Notes under the pieces: model-generated
Databases searched by the model: none
Told to the model about the DNA's origin: nothing
The model's input: only the letters and a program-made list of their open reading frames with translations
Assembly (NCBI RefSeq): GCF_001625215.2
Contig: NC_030387.2
Coordinates: 744,001-808,000 of the forward strand
Source: Daucus carota subsp. sativus
Lineage: Eukaryota; Streptophyta; Magnoliopsida; Apiales; Apiaceae
Direction of reading: 5' to 3'
DNA length: 64,000 bases
Shown here: piece by piece, positions 1-12,710 of the stretch
Position numbering within the stretch: position 1 is the stretch's first letter
Layout of the letters: each line of letters begins with the position of its first letter
Program-made: the position numbers and the translations under genes

Positions 1-199
1 TAAAAATTGAGAATCGAAATTAATCGATTAATTTACTGATTATTTACTAAATTTTTTTTTTGATAAATGAGAAATTTTAGTGAAATCAGAGTATAATCAA
101 CAACTTGATAAAATATTTTTTAAATTAAATGTGAATTTTAAATAAAACGAGAAATTTTGGCAAAAGCTGTGGAATAGTATCTTTTAAGTTTAACTAGTA

Positions 200-459
200 T
201 TCCCTCCCTCCGTTACAAAATACATGTCCATTTTAAAAAAAAGAATATGTTTCAAAATATTTGTCTACTTCAACTTTCAATATAAATTTATATTTCCAAA
301 ATCAACTCTTCTTCAGATATTTCAAATTTATATTTCCAAGTTCAACCATACACCACATATTATGTTCAATTAATGACTTAATACACAATTTTTTCTCTCA
401 AAATCTACTTTTTTTAAATTATGTAATTTTTCGGAAGTGGAATTTGAAACGGAGGGAGC
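200..459. mobile_element. Stowaway-like MITE (degenerate)
   Basis: The terminal inverted repeats carry the CTCCCTCCGT motif typical of Stowaway (Tc1/mariner) MITEs: the left end reads TCCCTCCCTCCGTTACA and the right end GAAACGGAGGGAG. The inner 240 bases are AT-rich and noncoding. A TA lies at the left border, but the right TA is degenerate, so the exact ends are approximate. Confidence 0.6.
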
Positions 460-554
460 ATGATTTTTAGAAACTCGAAGATAATATTAAAAATTACAAG
501 CAGGTAAAAGTCATAGAGCTTCATTATAGTTGAAGTAGATACTTTGAATCTTAC

Positions 555-649
555 CATACTCATAAAGAGGACTTCTCGGCATGTTAATATGTTGTACTGA
601 CAACACTTTTGGATATGCCCATGATTTGGCCACGATCTCTTTCACCTTC
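555..649 (-). CDS. Candidate single internal exon, unknown protein
   Basis: On the minus strand a pyrimidine-rich acceptor ending TTACAG precedes 95 bases open in one frame, followed by the donor GTAAG. The frame reads VKEIVAKSWAYPKVLSVQHI and then a Pro/Arg/Tyr-rich tail ending in YEYG. The codon-like composition and good splice signals stand out in a 5-kb stretch with no other coding signal. I do not recognise the family. Flanking exons were not found. Downstream exons would lie left of the window, and upstream exons would be at higher coordinates in the noncoding stretch that follows. It could also be a stranded exon of a dead gene. Confidence 0.35.
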
Positions 650-659
650 CTGTAACAGA

Positions 660-3600
660 AGCATAAATATATTTCAATGATTCTTACTTTCTTATTTTGA
701 CCTAGGGTTCTGTCAAATATTTCAAAGCAAGCTGACTAATATTCACAAAATTCTCTTCCAAAAATCTCAGACTACCTTATCTACTCCGAGCTAAATATAT
801 AACCGCAGATCACTTAACAAATAGAATATTTAAATTTTTTAAATCAAAAAATATTATAATCAAATCTCGAACAATCCAACCAATGAACATAATAGCATTA
901 CAATCCACCTCTCGTATTCATCTACTTCTAAAATTAAGGGTTAAGGGTGAAGTTAGCGGAACCTCAAGTTTATCTACTACGGTTAAAATAGCTCCACTTC
1001 GGAGCGTATATGTTAGTAGTAACAAAAACATCATGTAATACTTTTTCATAACAAAGGAATTGGAAGAACACTAGGTGTTGGAATCCAATAATTGGTAGGT
1101 TTTTGGGACCCTCAAGTCCTCTTTGTTTTCTTTCATTTCATGCCATGATCATTGAGGGGCTAAAAAGCTATGCAGAAGAGATGCATGTGCTTCTTTATCT
1201 ACTTTCTTTCTATCTTATGTTTTATAGGCGTTTTGGAATTTTATGCTACCGTGTAAGCTGACCACATAACTACATAACCTCCTAACTTCTAGTAACATGC
1301 CAAACAGAACCTAGTTTTTCCTCTTGATCATAGACAAGTTGGTAACAACCTCAATACTTCGCAAAGATCTTAAATTCCACAAGATAAATGAAAAGAAATG
1401 TTTCTTTGCATGATTTCAAATGCAAGAATTCTGCAGATAATTGCATATTCTTGTCGAAATTTCAGTGGTGGGTATATAAGTGACCGATTCTCCCAAAATA
1501 AGGTGTTGAGAGGAGAGCTTAACAGAATCATATTATATTATAACACTAACGAGAAGAACAAAGGAATTGCAAGAATACTAGATAACGAGGGATAAGAGAT
1601 CTTAGTGGTGTCGACGCCATGTCCAAGTTCACTGCACAATATACACTCACATAATTGAGCTAGATACTGCAGTTGATATCAACCCTTAATATATGTAAAA
1701 TGCTATAAGAAGGTCTCCTACATGAAATTAACAGCTCAAATCCCACTCTGTAAGTTGAGTGTTTTCTAATAGGTGATATCTAGCTAACACAAAGTGCTAT
1801 TTATGTGCACATTTTAATCAATAAGGATTAACTTTCCAGCCAATAGTCTATATTTGGATGCTTCCTGGAATAAGAGAATGATATAACAAGGTAAATGACA
1901 ACCTGACAGACATGCATATGACAAAAACAATGCTTAAATGATTGTGTTGCGATTATTTCATATTATATGTTAGGTAATCATGAACCTAATCCACATTCTC
2001 ATCGAAATCATGTTTCCATGTGTATTTCTTCAGCACCTTACACAAATGGCCCAAAGAAACTTCAAGAGAATCAGAAAACACTAACAGAGCATTATCTTGT
2101 GCCAGAGTGATTGCCTCCCAACAATGAGACACCATCTAACAGTTATCACCTTCTATTAAACAACACCAGAACTCCAGAAGACTTGGTCATTTTATCTCAT
2201 ATTCATATATATTCATATGTCAAAACTTTACTGTTCACACTAGCTAAGCTTAAGATAAACTAATAGAGGATGAGCATGTTCCTACAGCTGCGTATTCAGC
2301 ACCACTATTAAATCAATAAAACACTGCAATTATTAGTAAAACGTGTTTTACTATTACAATAATGCAAAATGACATATTTTTGAATTCTGTTTAATTTTTG
2401 ACCAGCATCCAAGAAGTTAATAGGGGTGGCAAGTACATTCTATCTAACCTTTATAGGTCTTTTGAATTATTAAAGTTTTCCTGATTAGCAATTTGCTCTA
2501 GTGATAATTGTCTGAAAAGATCAGCTCAACAACCTTAGTTCCAAATGGCTCACAAAACCACAAACTTTCCTGAACAGACTTCTGTTAACAGCAAGAAGGA
2601 TCTCAATCTTAAAAAGAAAGTTTTAGAGCTAACCTCATTTTTACTCATAATAAATCATAGATTAGTCTATAAGCGAACACCTTTAATCTATAACTGCAAT
2701 TACAACTACTAAGGCATACACTAGTATAAGCTTTCAGTGGAAGGTAGATTAAAGTCAATATCCAGCAAGAACTCAGTAAACATAGTGACATTAAAGAGAT
2801 AAGCTGACTAGCAAACAAACATATCGGAGGATTTCATTAAGACTTATTAAAAAAGTTTCACCCTTAAACTTTGTCTATGCATAATTAAGCACTCAAATTA
2901 CAGCAAGATGGATTATGCATTAGCTTAACATTTATGAAAAGGAAAGGGAACTTCCAAAACAAGACTATTCATCAAACTTTTGTGATAATTAATGAACATA
3001 TAGTGTGTAATATTTTAGTTGGACCAACTCAACTTCTAGCTAATGTCTTAAGAATCAACAGTAAGATCCCATATATGTACATACGAATCAGATATCATCA
3101 ATCTATACTTGCTTCAGTGCTTCCTAATAACATATTCAAAAGTGGCAGTTACATGACTTTGTCTAAACACAATTATCCATCAGATATTATATCCTAATTC
3201 ATTTTATGTAATCATTCAACCCTGTGAGACACTACAAAAACTTGTTTCTTGTACTGCTGCAATAATGGTGTTTAGTAAGTTAATATGATAAAAGATTAGA
3301 CAACTGTATTCTTCTAACAACTATGATTATTAAAAACGAAAGGTGCTCTATGAGTTTGCACCATTGCTTCCTAGCATGATAACAGAATTAACACGTATAT
3401 TTCTTAAACAAAGATGTAGGCTCTAGCCTAGGTGTGTCTCTTTTCACATTGAAAACATGTAAACTAAATTTTTGACAATTTATCTTGAGTGGTTTACCTT
3501 CATTATGTATTCATGTTATGTTTAATGATAGTTACGTAGCCCGTCTGATGACTCAAGACTTCTTATTAGGCTACTCAAAACAGCACACACCAAATCACTT

Positions 3601-5100
3601 ATGAGCCCCCAACAATTTGTTGTATACAGTTTACTCCATACATGTTTGGTCGCAGTACTCAGCCTTCATGCTTAGGGACAGAGAGTACATAAATTGACAT
3701 AAGCAATTAAAAAACAAGCAGCACAAAGTTTACATGAATGAACCGCTAAAGTTTAATTGAAGAAAATAGTGATTGTAATCATCACAGGTGATTGTTAGTC
3801 AAATATGTTAACATAAAAAACCATATATCTATAGTTAGGTGTTGAATGAATCCTATTACACTCTGTTTATTACTGATGAAGAGTCGTTGTCTAGAGATTC
3901 TCGAAGCAATTAATGGTTATCCAAAATGAGGTTCCTAAGCGTATGCAGAGGGCTAAATTTTCTCATCTACGTATTAAATTATGACAAGGACCTTACCCTA
4001 ATGTGGCGCAAGCTACAAAATCATTCAGTGAACTTCAAGTAATCCAGGAAACAGATAGTTCTATATTTCATAGACAAAGTATGGTTTCTCTATTTTCCAG
4101 GAGTACATTAAACATTTTGTATCATACAACAGAGCTTTATATTATGGTTATGGTTTTTACATGCAATCATTATATTTAAGAGGTAGCTCAGTAACTGAAG
4201 AAGAAAAATGACCCATCTATTTTACTATCATTCCAATCCATCATCAAATGTTTCCTTCAATTTTGATAGATAATAACAAGGCCACAAAAAGATCAGAACT
4301 GCACATGCTCTTGTGTTTGGATATTCATAAAAGCTAATCTTCGAGTTGAGGAGTGTAACAATATAAACAAAAGCAATTTGGTTTGGATAGCATAATCTGA
4401 AAGAGAATCCCCAAATCTTCTTACCACTACTTCCATAAAAACTCGGGAGTAAAATGCTATGTCATCTCTTTAAGTTGATTCAATTAACAAGATATTCTTC
4501 TAATTTACTGATACTCCCTTTGTACGACTATAGTGCTACACAACTACACCCCAGCAAATTTTTTCCTGAGCATCACAATAACCTATCAACTTATCTTATT
4601 GATTAATGCTACGGCAATATCACTTTTGAAAAACTGTGCATGATTTAAATGCACAAACAGTATTGGACGAAGCTGCATAGACCTTTCAGTCTAAGTCTGA
4701 ATATAGACAAAAGACACTTGTGACTAGAGATTATATCCTACAGATACCGCTAAATGACTTGTAAGCATGGCTAAGATGATTCTCGACTAATTCATGTAGC
4801 TTAGTATGTAGTGAGGTATAGGTGAAATTGACTCTATAATGCAGGGCTGGTCAGCTCAAAGCAGATCAAGAATTACTTTTTGTATAAATGCGTCCAAGCA
4901 AAGAGTTCTGTGATTTTTTACATCCAACCTAATCAATGATAGCACTGAAACTGTAGAATATGATCATCACTGCTAGACAGTAAGTTGCAGTTAAGTAGTT
5001 TGAGTAAACTATAATAGATGGAAACAATATAAACACTCCTGTATTTCTTTCCAAAAGTAGATACAAGAAAGAATAACTGTAAAAACTTACCACATGAGGA
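660..5100. other. Long noncoding stretch, no gene seen
   Basis: This AT-rich sequence has no coding-like open frame, no tRNA and no clear transposon ends. It may hold introns of the gene that owns the possible exon at 555-649, and it includes the 3' flank of the gene at 5124-6998. Confidence 0.5.
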
Positions 5101-5123
5101 TGAATGAATTTGCAATGGAAGTA

Positions 5124-6998
5124 TCATGTTGGCACAAGACCATGGTAAGAGCCTCCATCTCCTGCACTGAAGACGAAAGCTCCCACAACAATGATCACCA
5201 GCATCAAAGTCAGAATGGCGGAGAAAACCTTCTTTAGGACAATGTAGACTTTGTTCTCAACTGTTGCAGTGAACCTATCATTCTTCTCAGGCAGATTATT
5301 CAGATCCTCAATCACAGCCCTCAACAGTACCTCCATCACATTGTCAGATAAAAGTATCATATCATTTGGCTTAAAGCTTTGAGTCCCCGCCTGTCTAAAT
5401 TTCCTTGCAAATATATCTGCCTTCAGTGACTCTCTCGTCATGGTATGACCTGAATCTGCAGTATTATGGTTGAGTTTGACATTATTAGCTTGAACCATGT
5501 TATAAGTAATTGCGGAGGGCAAGGGGGAGAAGTCAGAGGCGATTGATGAGGCATCGGAACAGATTGTGGAGTTCAATCCAGAGAGATCAGAAGGTGTTGA
5601 TGCAACTGATGGTGAAACAACTGCAGCTGCACTTGATGAATTCATAGAACTCTGCACAAAATCGAAAGTCATTCTACAAGAAACAGCACAAATTTATATT
5701 AATCTAAAGTTTCAGCAGTAAAATTGAAATAATTATTTCAGAGACTGAAGCTACTGAACACATAAAACTCAATTAGTTGGCACCAAACTAGGTTAAACTC
5801 AATCAGTTATATATGTGACGATCTCTAGAAGACTCATATACAGGGCATTTTGTCTCAGTATTGTATCCAACGAAAACATAAGCTTTAATAAACTTTCATC
5901 TACTTGTTCTTCATTGAACTTCATCAGTTGAAGTTCTCAATTTACATCAAACAAGTTTAAATCAATAAAAGAAAGTGAGTGAGTTTGTGCTTTCCAGTTC
6001 CATGATCAAATTAATCATTTCCTAGCTTTGTATAATTTTGTTATCTCTGAATTGGCTTTAAGAATCACCAATTAACAAAAAGGGTCTTCAAACATGTCAA
6101 TCTCAAATGTCACTAATCCCTATATTCTTATCGACTACATTCAAAGTCCGTTAGTATCAGATCTGTGTGTTTGTTATGATAGACTTTAGTTTTGTATATA
6201 TAGTAAACGAGTGTGCATTGTGTATTGTAGTTATTCAGTGGTATATCTTTTCTTATTGTGCAAGACATGTAGTTCTGTTATCTTCTTCTTGTCATTGCAA
6301 ATACACAGAGCTTAAGATGTTATCAATGGTGAACTTAGAGTTTTACAACAATATTCGATCCTCAATTCACTTTAGTGACAGATCAGACACACAATTATAA
6401 ACATGTCAATCTCAAAACTCACTATATTCTTAACAACTCCATTCAAAATCCATTAGTATCAGGTCACACACACAATTATAAACATTTCAATCTCAAAATT
6501 CACTATATTCTTATCGACCCCATTCAAAATCCGTCAGTATTAGATCACACACACAACTATCACCAAAAGGCATCACAACGACAATCAACAATAAAAACAA
6601 TATTCGATGCTATATAGTTAGTTAAATTAACGCAAAATAATTTCAAATTACAATATTAAGCTAAAATTACCTCCGGTGATTCATTCAGCTGAATCTCATC
6701 CAATACTTCACAACTTGAACTCGTACCAATCAAATCCTTGGCTGATTCGATCGGAACGTCCTCCGACACAGTCGTCAACACCGAATCCAAAATTTTTCTG
6801 GCGATCTGCAATAGAACATTCAAACAACACATTCGAAACTGATCAAACACGCATAGAAAATGAAAGAGCAATTAAAAGAGATGATATGAAATTTAATCGT
6901 ACTTTTTTCGGTGTTCTAGAATGTTCGCTGCTCCATTTCAACTTGCGATTGACGTTCTCGTGATCTTTGTGCGCCGGGAGATGGTGATGACCTTTCAT
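5124..6998 (-). CDS. Unknown single-pass membrane protein, 3 exons
   Basis: Three coding exons (6903-6998, 6671-6805, 5124-5651), all joined in phase 0 with GT-AG introns, give a 252-residue protein. The N-terminus is His/Lys-rich (starts MKGHHHLPAHK). The middle, about residues 78-125, is rich in Ser and Ala. A helical-looking basic/acidic segment follows. One hydrophobic segment at about residues 218-240 contains LTLMLVIIVVGAFVF, leaving only about 12 residues after it, so the protein looks tail-anchored. No N-terminal signal peptide is visible. I do not recognise the family and assign no function. Exon 3 has an alternative acceptor 21 bases upstream that is out of frame, so the downstream CAG acceptor was preferred. 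Intron 2 holds a tandem repeat (6085-6551). Confidence 0.65.
6085..6551. repeat. About 85-bp tandem and dispersed repeat in an intron
   Basis: Three related units of about 85 bases share the core TCAATCTCAAA, then a TATATTCTTA segment and an ATTCAAA-rich end. One lies at 6085-6169 and two lie head to tail at 6387-6551, joined by short ACACAC runs. The 220 bases between the first unit and the tandem pair are unrelated. All lie inside intron 2 of the gene at 5124-6998. Confidence 0.7.
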
Positions 6999-7077
6999 TT
7001 CTGTGTTGTTCTGTGTGAATTGTTGGCGGGAGAGTTAAAAGTTTTAAAACGCTTTTTGGTTTTGGGGTTATATTATA

Positions 7078-7379
7078 CTCCCTCCGTCCCATTTTAATTG
7101 ACACTTATTCCTTTTTGGGACGTCCCAAAAAGAATGAACCTATTAAACTTACTATTTTTGAACACTACTTTTCACTATTACACCCACTACTTTCTTCCAC
7201 TATCTCTATTCTATAATAATATAAACACTATTACACCCACTACTTTCCTCCACTATCTCAAATCTATTATTAAAATTTTGATGGGTCCCACCACTTTACC
7301 AACTTTTCAACCTTTTTACTACCTTTTTCTTAATCTCCGTGAAAGTCAAAGCAGTTCAATCTTTTCGGGACGGAGGGAG
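7078..7379. mobile_element. Stowaway MITE
   Basis: The left end TA-CTCCCTCCGTCCCATTTT and the right end CGGGACGGAGGGAG form the classic Stowaway inverted repeats. The interior is AT-rich and noncoding. The right TA is lost, where the target of the adjacent hAT element begins. It lies just upstream of the 5' end of the membrane-protein gene, so it may sit in that gene's promoter. Confidence 0.8.
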
Positions 7380-7387
7380 GGGTACGG

Positions 7388-8326
7388 TACGGCTGAGCAA
7401 AAAACCGAAACAAACCCAAAACCGAACCGAAACCGGTAAAAACCGGTGAAAACCGAGCCGAGAAAAATCGATCCGAAACCGAAATCGAAAAATAAAAAAC
7501 CGAACCGATGTTAGGGGTTCGGTTTCGGTTATTGGTTAAAGCCGAACCTGAAAAAACTGAACCGAACCGATTATTTAAATAAACAAATATAATATATATA
7601 ATATATTATATGAATTTAAAAATAATTTCGAAAAAATAAATATATTACATTTTATAAGTTTGGGCTACTTATGTGTTGGAATGAAGTAGTTGATATTTTC
7701 TAGTGAAAAGCCGAAAAGAGTAGCCTTGGTATTTATCAAGAGTTAGCCTCCGAGTTGGCCTTGCATCTTGCCAGAATGCCTGGAATGTAGCCTGTGCCTT
7801 CTCTATGCTTTGCTTGCAGCTTAATAAGTGTAGTTCTATAACAGCACTAATGTGTGTACTGAAAACTATTTTTACAATAAGTTCATGTCGATGAAAAATG
7901 GTGCAAAAAATCTATTCTGTTGAATGAGTCTTGATGTGTCCACTTTGTTTAATTTGGCTGGCTGGTTTGCATCAAGCAGCAGAAGCATCATCGATGTTCT
8001 AATTATGCTCTGGATATCATACACAACTTGTTTAGACTTGTTGCTTGAGCCCCTGGCATCTGCAGATCAATTATGTTCAGATTTGAATTATATTAATTAT
8101 CTAGAGTACGCGCATCAATTTTTCTCGTTCGTATATTATTTTTCATTCTTATATATATTGGTTTAATAACCGAAACCGAGCCCATTACAACCGAACTGAG
8201 GTTTTTAAACCGAAACCGAAATCGAATCCGAACCGGTGGTTGCGGTTTTCGATTTTAAGAACCGAAGATATATGGTTGCGGTTCCGGTTTTACCCACCAA
8301 GCCGAACCGGCCCACGCTCTCCCCTA
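7388..8326. mobile_element. Non-autonomous hAT element with 8-bp TSD
   Basis: The element is flanked by the 8-bp direct repeat GGGTACGG (7380-7387 and 8327-8334). Its ends, TACGGCTGAGC and the inverted TAGGGGAGAGC, match each other and the common plant hAT end TAGGGGTGAGC. The subterminal 200 bases on each side are packed with AACCGAAACCG-type motifs, a hAT hallmark. No transposase frame is present in the 939 bases, so it must have been moved by a partner element. Confidence 0.85.
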
Positions 8327-8340
8327 GGGTACGGGGAGGA

Positions 8341-8528
8341 TGACTTGGTTCGGCTCGGTTTCCGCATGTAACCGGAACCGCACCCATATATTCTCGGTTT
8401 TTAAAATTGAAAATCACAACCGTCGATTTGGATTTGGTTTTCGGTTAAAAAATCTGGTTCGATTCTAATCGGCTCAGTTTCGATTACAAAACAGACAAAT
8501 ACAAAATTGAAAAACAATATGAAGACAA
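8341..8528. mobile_element. Fragment of an older hAT-like end
   Basis: This short stretch has repeated GGTTCGG, CGGTTTT and AACCG motifs like hAT subterminal sequence, but no second terminus. It is interrupted at 8529 by the CACTA element. The hAT copy at 7388-8326 inserted at its left edge. Confidence 0.4.
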
Positions 8529-9235
8529 CACTACTAGAATTACTGTCTACGACATCGGTGCTTAGACATCGGTTGATCAGATGACCGATGTTGAAGTCCT
8601 TTAAGACGTCACTTATTTTTAAAACGATGTCATTGTGATTTTTAGACACCAGTTGCGAAAAAAACTGTTGTCAATACTTTTTTTTAAAAATGAGAATCAT
8701 GAATTTGACATCAGTTGAGATCATGAATTTATAACCGATGTTAATATTAATTTTTAAAAAAACAACTTGTCTTACTTTGCCCCGTTTATATCCCGCACTT
8801 AACCAAAAAATAATTCCCACACTTGAACAAAATCATTTCCCCGCTGTTCTCTCCCTCACTCTCCCTACCTCCCAATACATCTCACCTCTCACTTTGTCAC
8901 TCTCGATATCTCCGCCGCCTCACCGTTGCCGCCGCATCTCTACATCGGTTCGGTGTCTCTCTCTCACTTCTCTTACATCTCTGTTTGTCCAATTCAATTA
9001 GGGTTCCAATTTAACCCCTAAATTTGATTAATTTTCAATTAGCACCATGATGCTTCGAGAATCCTTAATTTCTCAACCTGCAAACTTTGTTTATTTCGAC
9101 TAGGTTTTGTTTTGTATGACTAGGGTTCATTTTTTATTTGGGTTTTTTATTTTTGAACAGATCTGGAGGTTTGGAGGCTTGAAGAGGTTTTACTGAGCTT
9201 GAAGAGTTTGATTTCTATGAGAGAGAGAGAGACCG

Positions 9236-9352
9236 GGGGGGGGGGGGGGACCAGTTTCGGACATGAACTTCGAGCTTGTCTCCGTTGCAAGCATGTCAAA
9301 ACTACGACCAGGTCTCTCCACATTCTTTTTTTCAGGGTTCTTTTTTATTTCA

Positions 9353-9401
<49 letters not shown>
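9236..9401. repeat. Poly-G run and (TA)n microsatellite inside the CACTA element
   Basis: A run of about 14 G residues lies at 9236-9249 directly before the captured SPT4 exon. A TA repeat of about 20 units lies at 9358-9401, inside what would have been the SPT4 intron. Both are simple repeats and are expected to vary in length. Confidence 0.9.
9250..9311 (+). pseudogene. SPT4: Captured SPT4 first-exon fragment
   Basis: The frame encodes TSFGHELRACLRCKHVKT. SFGHELRACLRC is identical to the N-terminal zinc-ribbon part of plant SPT4, the small DSIF subunit that helps RNA polymerase II elongate. In plant SPT4 the continuation is RLVKTYDQ, with an intron after DQ. Here one base is missing in the KTYDQ part, which shifts the frame, but the exon-end CAG followed by GT is preserved at 9311/9312. 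The true start codon region is replaced by the poly-G run. Only this exon and perhaps the 5' leader were taken; zinc-ribbon and NGN-binding parts beyond it are absent. It is a transposon-borne fragment and not a working gene. Confidence 0.85.
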
Positions 9402-9404
<3 letters not shown>

Positions 9405-10240
9405 AAAAAAATGGCTAATTATGGTTTTGTTAAAATCTGATTAATTGCAGTTTAGAGAATTTGGGTGTGGCATCTTGTGATTGTGCTTGTATGTGATTGG
9501 TTTTGTTTATGGGGTTGTTTATATGTTTTAGGGTGATCTCGGTTATTAATCCACCTAGAAGCTAGGCTGCTAGGTGGCTGTGTATTGGTATTTGGTCTAA
9601 TTTGTGAAGAATTCAGCTTTGTGTTTGGTTGAAATTATGATATTTGTTTTGTTGATCTTGTAGACTGACTTCATTTAGAAATGAGAGTAATAATTCTCTC
9701 ATCCAATTGCTTAATTAGGCAGAATGAGCAAGACTGGCCTATAACATAACTGGCTAACTGCAGACATTAGTATAAGACTCTGTTATTGCGGCCATAAACA
9801 GTAATCCTGCCATAGTTCTTGAGCTTGTATGTTTCTTGATTTTAGAAACGCAAACGGGAAGCACACAAAGACAATCTGTTCTAATTATTTTTCAAGCTGT
9901 AAATGTAGTAGTTGAGATTGTAAAATTAAGAGATTGTAGTAGTTGAGTTTGTTGATACACCTGCTAAACTAGCCAGAAGGGTAAATATATATATCTTACA
10001 TGTACTTTCTTTGCATTAGAAAAAAGAAGAAAAGAACCATCTGATGGTAGCTTCTATGTCATGTCTAGTTTTTGATTTCTTTATCTTTTATTTTATCTAC
10101 ATGGATGTGTCTGGCCTTTTGGACTCAAGTAAACAAGTTATTTTAGGCCACATATATGCATCAGGTAAGTACTGGAATGTGACAAATTCTTCCACTACTG
10201 GAAGTTAATTTTTAGCTGTAATAAGGTAGGTTCAAGGTAG

Positions 10241-10591
<351 letters not shown>

Positions 10592-11149
10592 CTAGGTACC
10601 TAGTTTTTTGGATTTGCAATCGGAGAAGTGGATATATATATGGTTGTTTTTTTGATCTGTTGGTTGTATGGACATGACTTAATTGCATTTTTATTTGGTA
10701 CATTTTGGTTTCAAGCAAAGACATGGTGGTCATTTAAATTCAGTTCAAAACGGACATCACTTGTATATAAAAATTGATGTTAAACCCTTGATTTCACAAC
10801 ATTTTAGTGGAACATAACTGATGTCTAAAAACTCTATAAACATCAGGTAAACATCATAGCTAAAAGTCTAAAAAAACTGATTTTAAATATAAGTATAGAC
10901 ATCAGGTACATCCAGAAGCGCTGTGTAAGCCTAGTTTAGACATCGGGTTTTAGCCGATGTCTTTGCACTGGTACCTTTAACATCACATGCGAAGACATCG
11001 GTCGAATTTTAGATAGACATCGGGTTTTAGCCGATGTCTAAAGCCTTTTTTCTAGTAGTGCAAATTGAATCGTGCAATCCGGAAACAATAATTAATAAAC
11101 AGTGGATTTCAAGTTTCAATGATTAAGGTAGTGCTCCTAACTTATAGTG

Positions 11150-11586
11150 GGTGTTTGGCTGATAAAGTTAAGTGCTTCTTTTTCATATAAGTTGGCTCCT
11201 ACTTTTTGTTGTCTGTTTGGATGTGGAAGCTCACAACACTTTTTTAGCAATTTAAGTTGAGAATTTGGAAGCTAGCAAGTCTAGCTTTTCAGCCAACTTT
11301 TTTCTTTAAAGTCTATATTGTCTTGTAATTCAACTTGTATCATGTATTAAATTTATATTTAAATAAATTCGTGTGATTTAAATTTTATATATTAAGTTTA
11401 TACTTGTATAAATTAAATTTTATTTAAAAATGTCATTTTATAATTTAAATTATTAAACACTCTACTAACTCATAGGTCAAATTATCCAAACACTTTAAAA
11501 ATTTATAAATCATCGCCACTTATCACTTATAATACACTTCTCAATTTTAAACAATGAGTAACTTCTTTTAAATTCAGCCAAACATC
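11150..11586. mobile_element. MITE with GTGTTTGGCTGA ends
   Basis: The inverted ends GGTGTTTGGCTGA and TCAGCCAAACATC bound about 440 bases of AT-rich sequence that contains AAGTT and AACTT motifs in opposite orientations. This GTGTTTGG type of end is widespread in plant MITEs. No clear target duplication was found. Confidence 0.55.
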
Positions 11587-11884
11587 ATATAACAAATTCA
11601 CTTATCACTTACTATCAACTTCTTTAATTGGGTTCAGTTAGGATCTTTGAATGCTTGACTAACACAATTACGTTCAAGCACTGTTGCAGACTTGCGGTAG
11701 GATGTGTTGTGCTGTAGTTGACGAAAAGCTGTTGAAATATTTTGAATTTGACTTCCGAATTCGGGTGGATCTAGGCAGAAGAAGCATCTATTCCTAGCAT
11801 AAAGAACCAGAGCATCTATTCCGCCTGGCAAAAAAACAGAAATGGACTTCTTTTTAGACTCTAGCCCCTTTCTTCATACTACAA

Positions 11885-12283
11885 TCATACTAGCTGGAAT
11901 GTCCGTTTTCGATAATTGTAACCTAATAAATTTTGTCTACACAGTAAACTACATACATGATGATTAAACTCTCCAGATTGCATAGTTACCTGGCTATATC
12001 TCGCATAAACAGCGCATGAAGAAATTATGTCCGTTTTGAAATTAGCCAGAGAATGCAATATCTCAACTTGCACCTCCCTAGTCAATATCGATGAACCCTA
12101 GCGGGGAAACATTCTCGAAGTGCAATCGATTTTAATCAAATAATTGATCAACAACCAGCATTGTTGATAAATATCTTCATTAATCATTATTCTAATATGA
12201 AATCAGTGAATACTAATAGCATTCATAATATAAAACTAGAAATATAAAATGTCGAATCAATTCAGATTGCACTGTATATATTA
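11885..12283. repeat. Copy 1 of the peptide-locus upstream block
   Basis: The sequence from ATAATTGTAACCTAATAAATTT through CCGTTTTGAAATTAGCC and TGATGAACCCTA to CACTGTATATATT is closely related to 15000-15300 and 29845-30088, the regions upstream of the two paired peptide genes. Here the block is followed by a foldback element and no peptide frame, so this is an orphan upstream copy. Confidence 0.75.
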
Positions 12284-12710
12284 GGGTTAATTATCAAGTT
12301 GGTCACTGAAGTGGATTTAATGTATCAAGTTGGTCACTGAACTCAAAACGGTATCAAGATGGTCACTGAAGTGGCCATAAATATCAAACAAGTACCTTGA
12401 AATATGAGTTCAAACAATAAAAATATTATTTATAAAATTTTACAGATTATTTTTAAATTTTACCACAACCAACTAAAAGGTTATGACTTCTAGTATTTAA
12501 AATAATATATATATATATATATATTTTATCAAGTTTATTTATTATTTATATTTTATTATATAGTTATTTTCTTTGTTTTAATTAAAAATAAATAATAAAT
12601 AAACTTGATAAAATCTAAATATATTATCATAAATATTAGAAGTCATAACCTTTTACTTGGTTTTAGTAACATTCAAAATAAAATGTCACTTCGGTTGACA
12701 TTTTATTTTG
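12284..12710. mobile_element. Foldback-type element or MITE
   Basis: It starts with GGGTTAATTATCAAGTTGGTCACTG, shown here in part only, a start common to plant Mutator-like MITEs. It contains an imperfect inverted repeat of about 80 bases with arms near 12450-12540 and 12590-12665, sharing AAGGTTATGACTTCTA and TCAAGTTTATTTATTATT and their complements. A similar GGTCACTGA phrase recurs three times at the left. The right terminus is degenerate. Confidence 0.5.

Noticed and set aside
1600-1625. Minus-strand ATGGCGTCGACACC as a possible first exon
   Set aside because: It opens only about 24 codons without a convincing donor and could not be linked to the exon at 555-649.
7098-7439. 113-codon plus-strand frame
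   Set aside because: It lies mostly in a Stowaway MITE and continues into the end of a hAT element.
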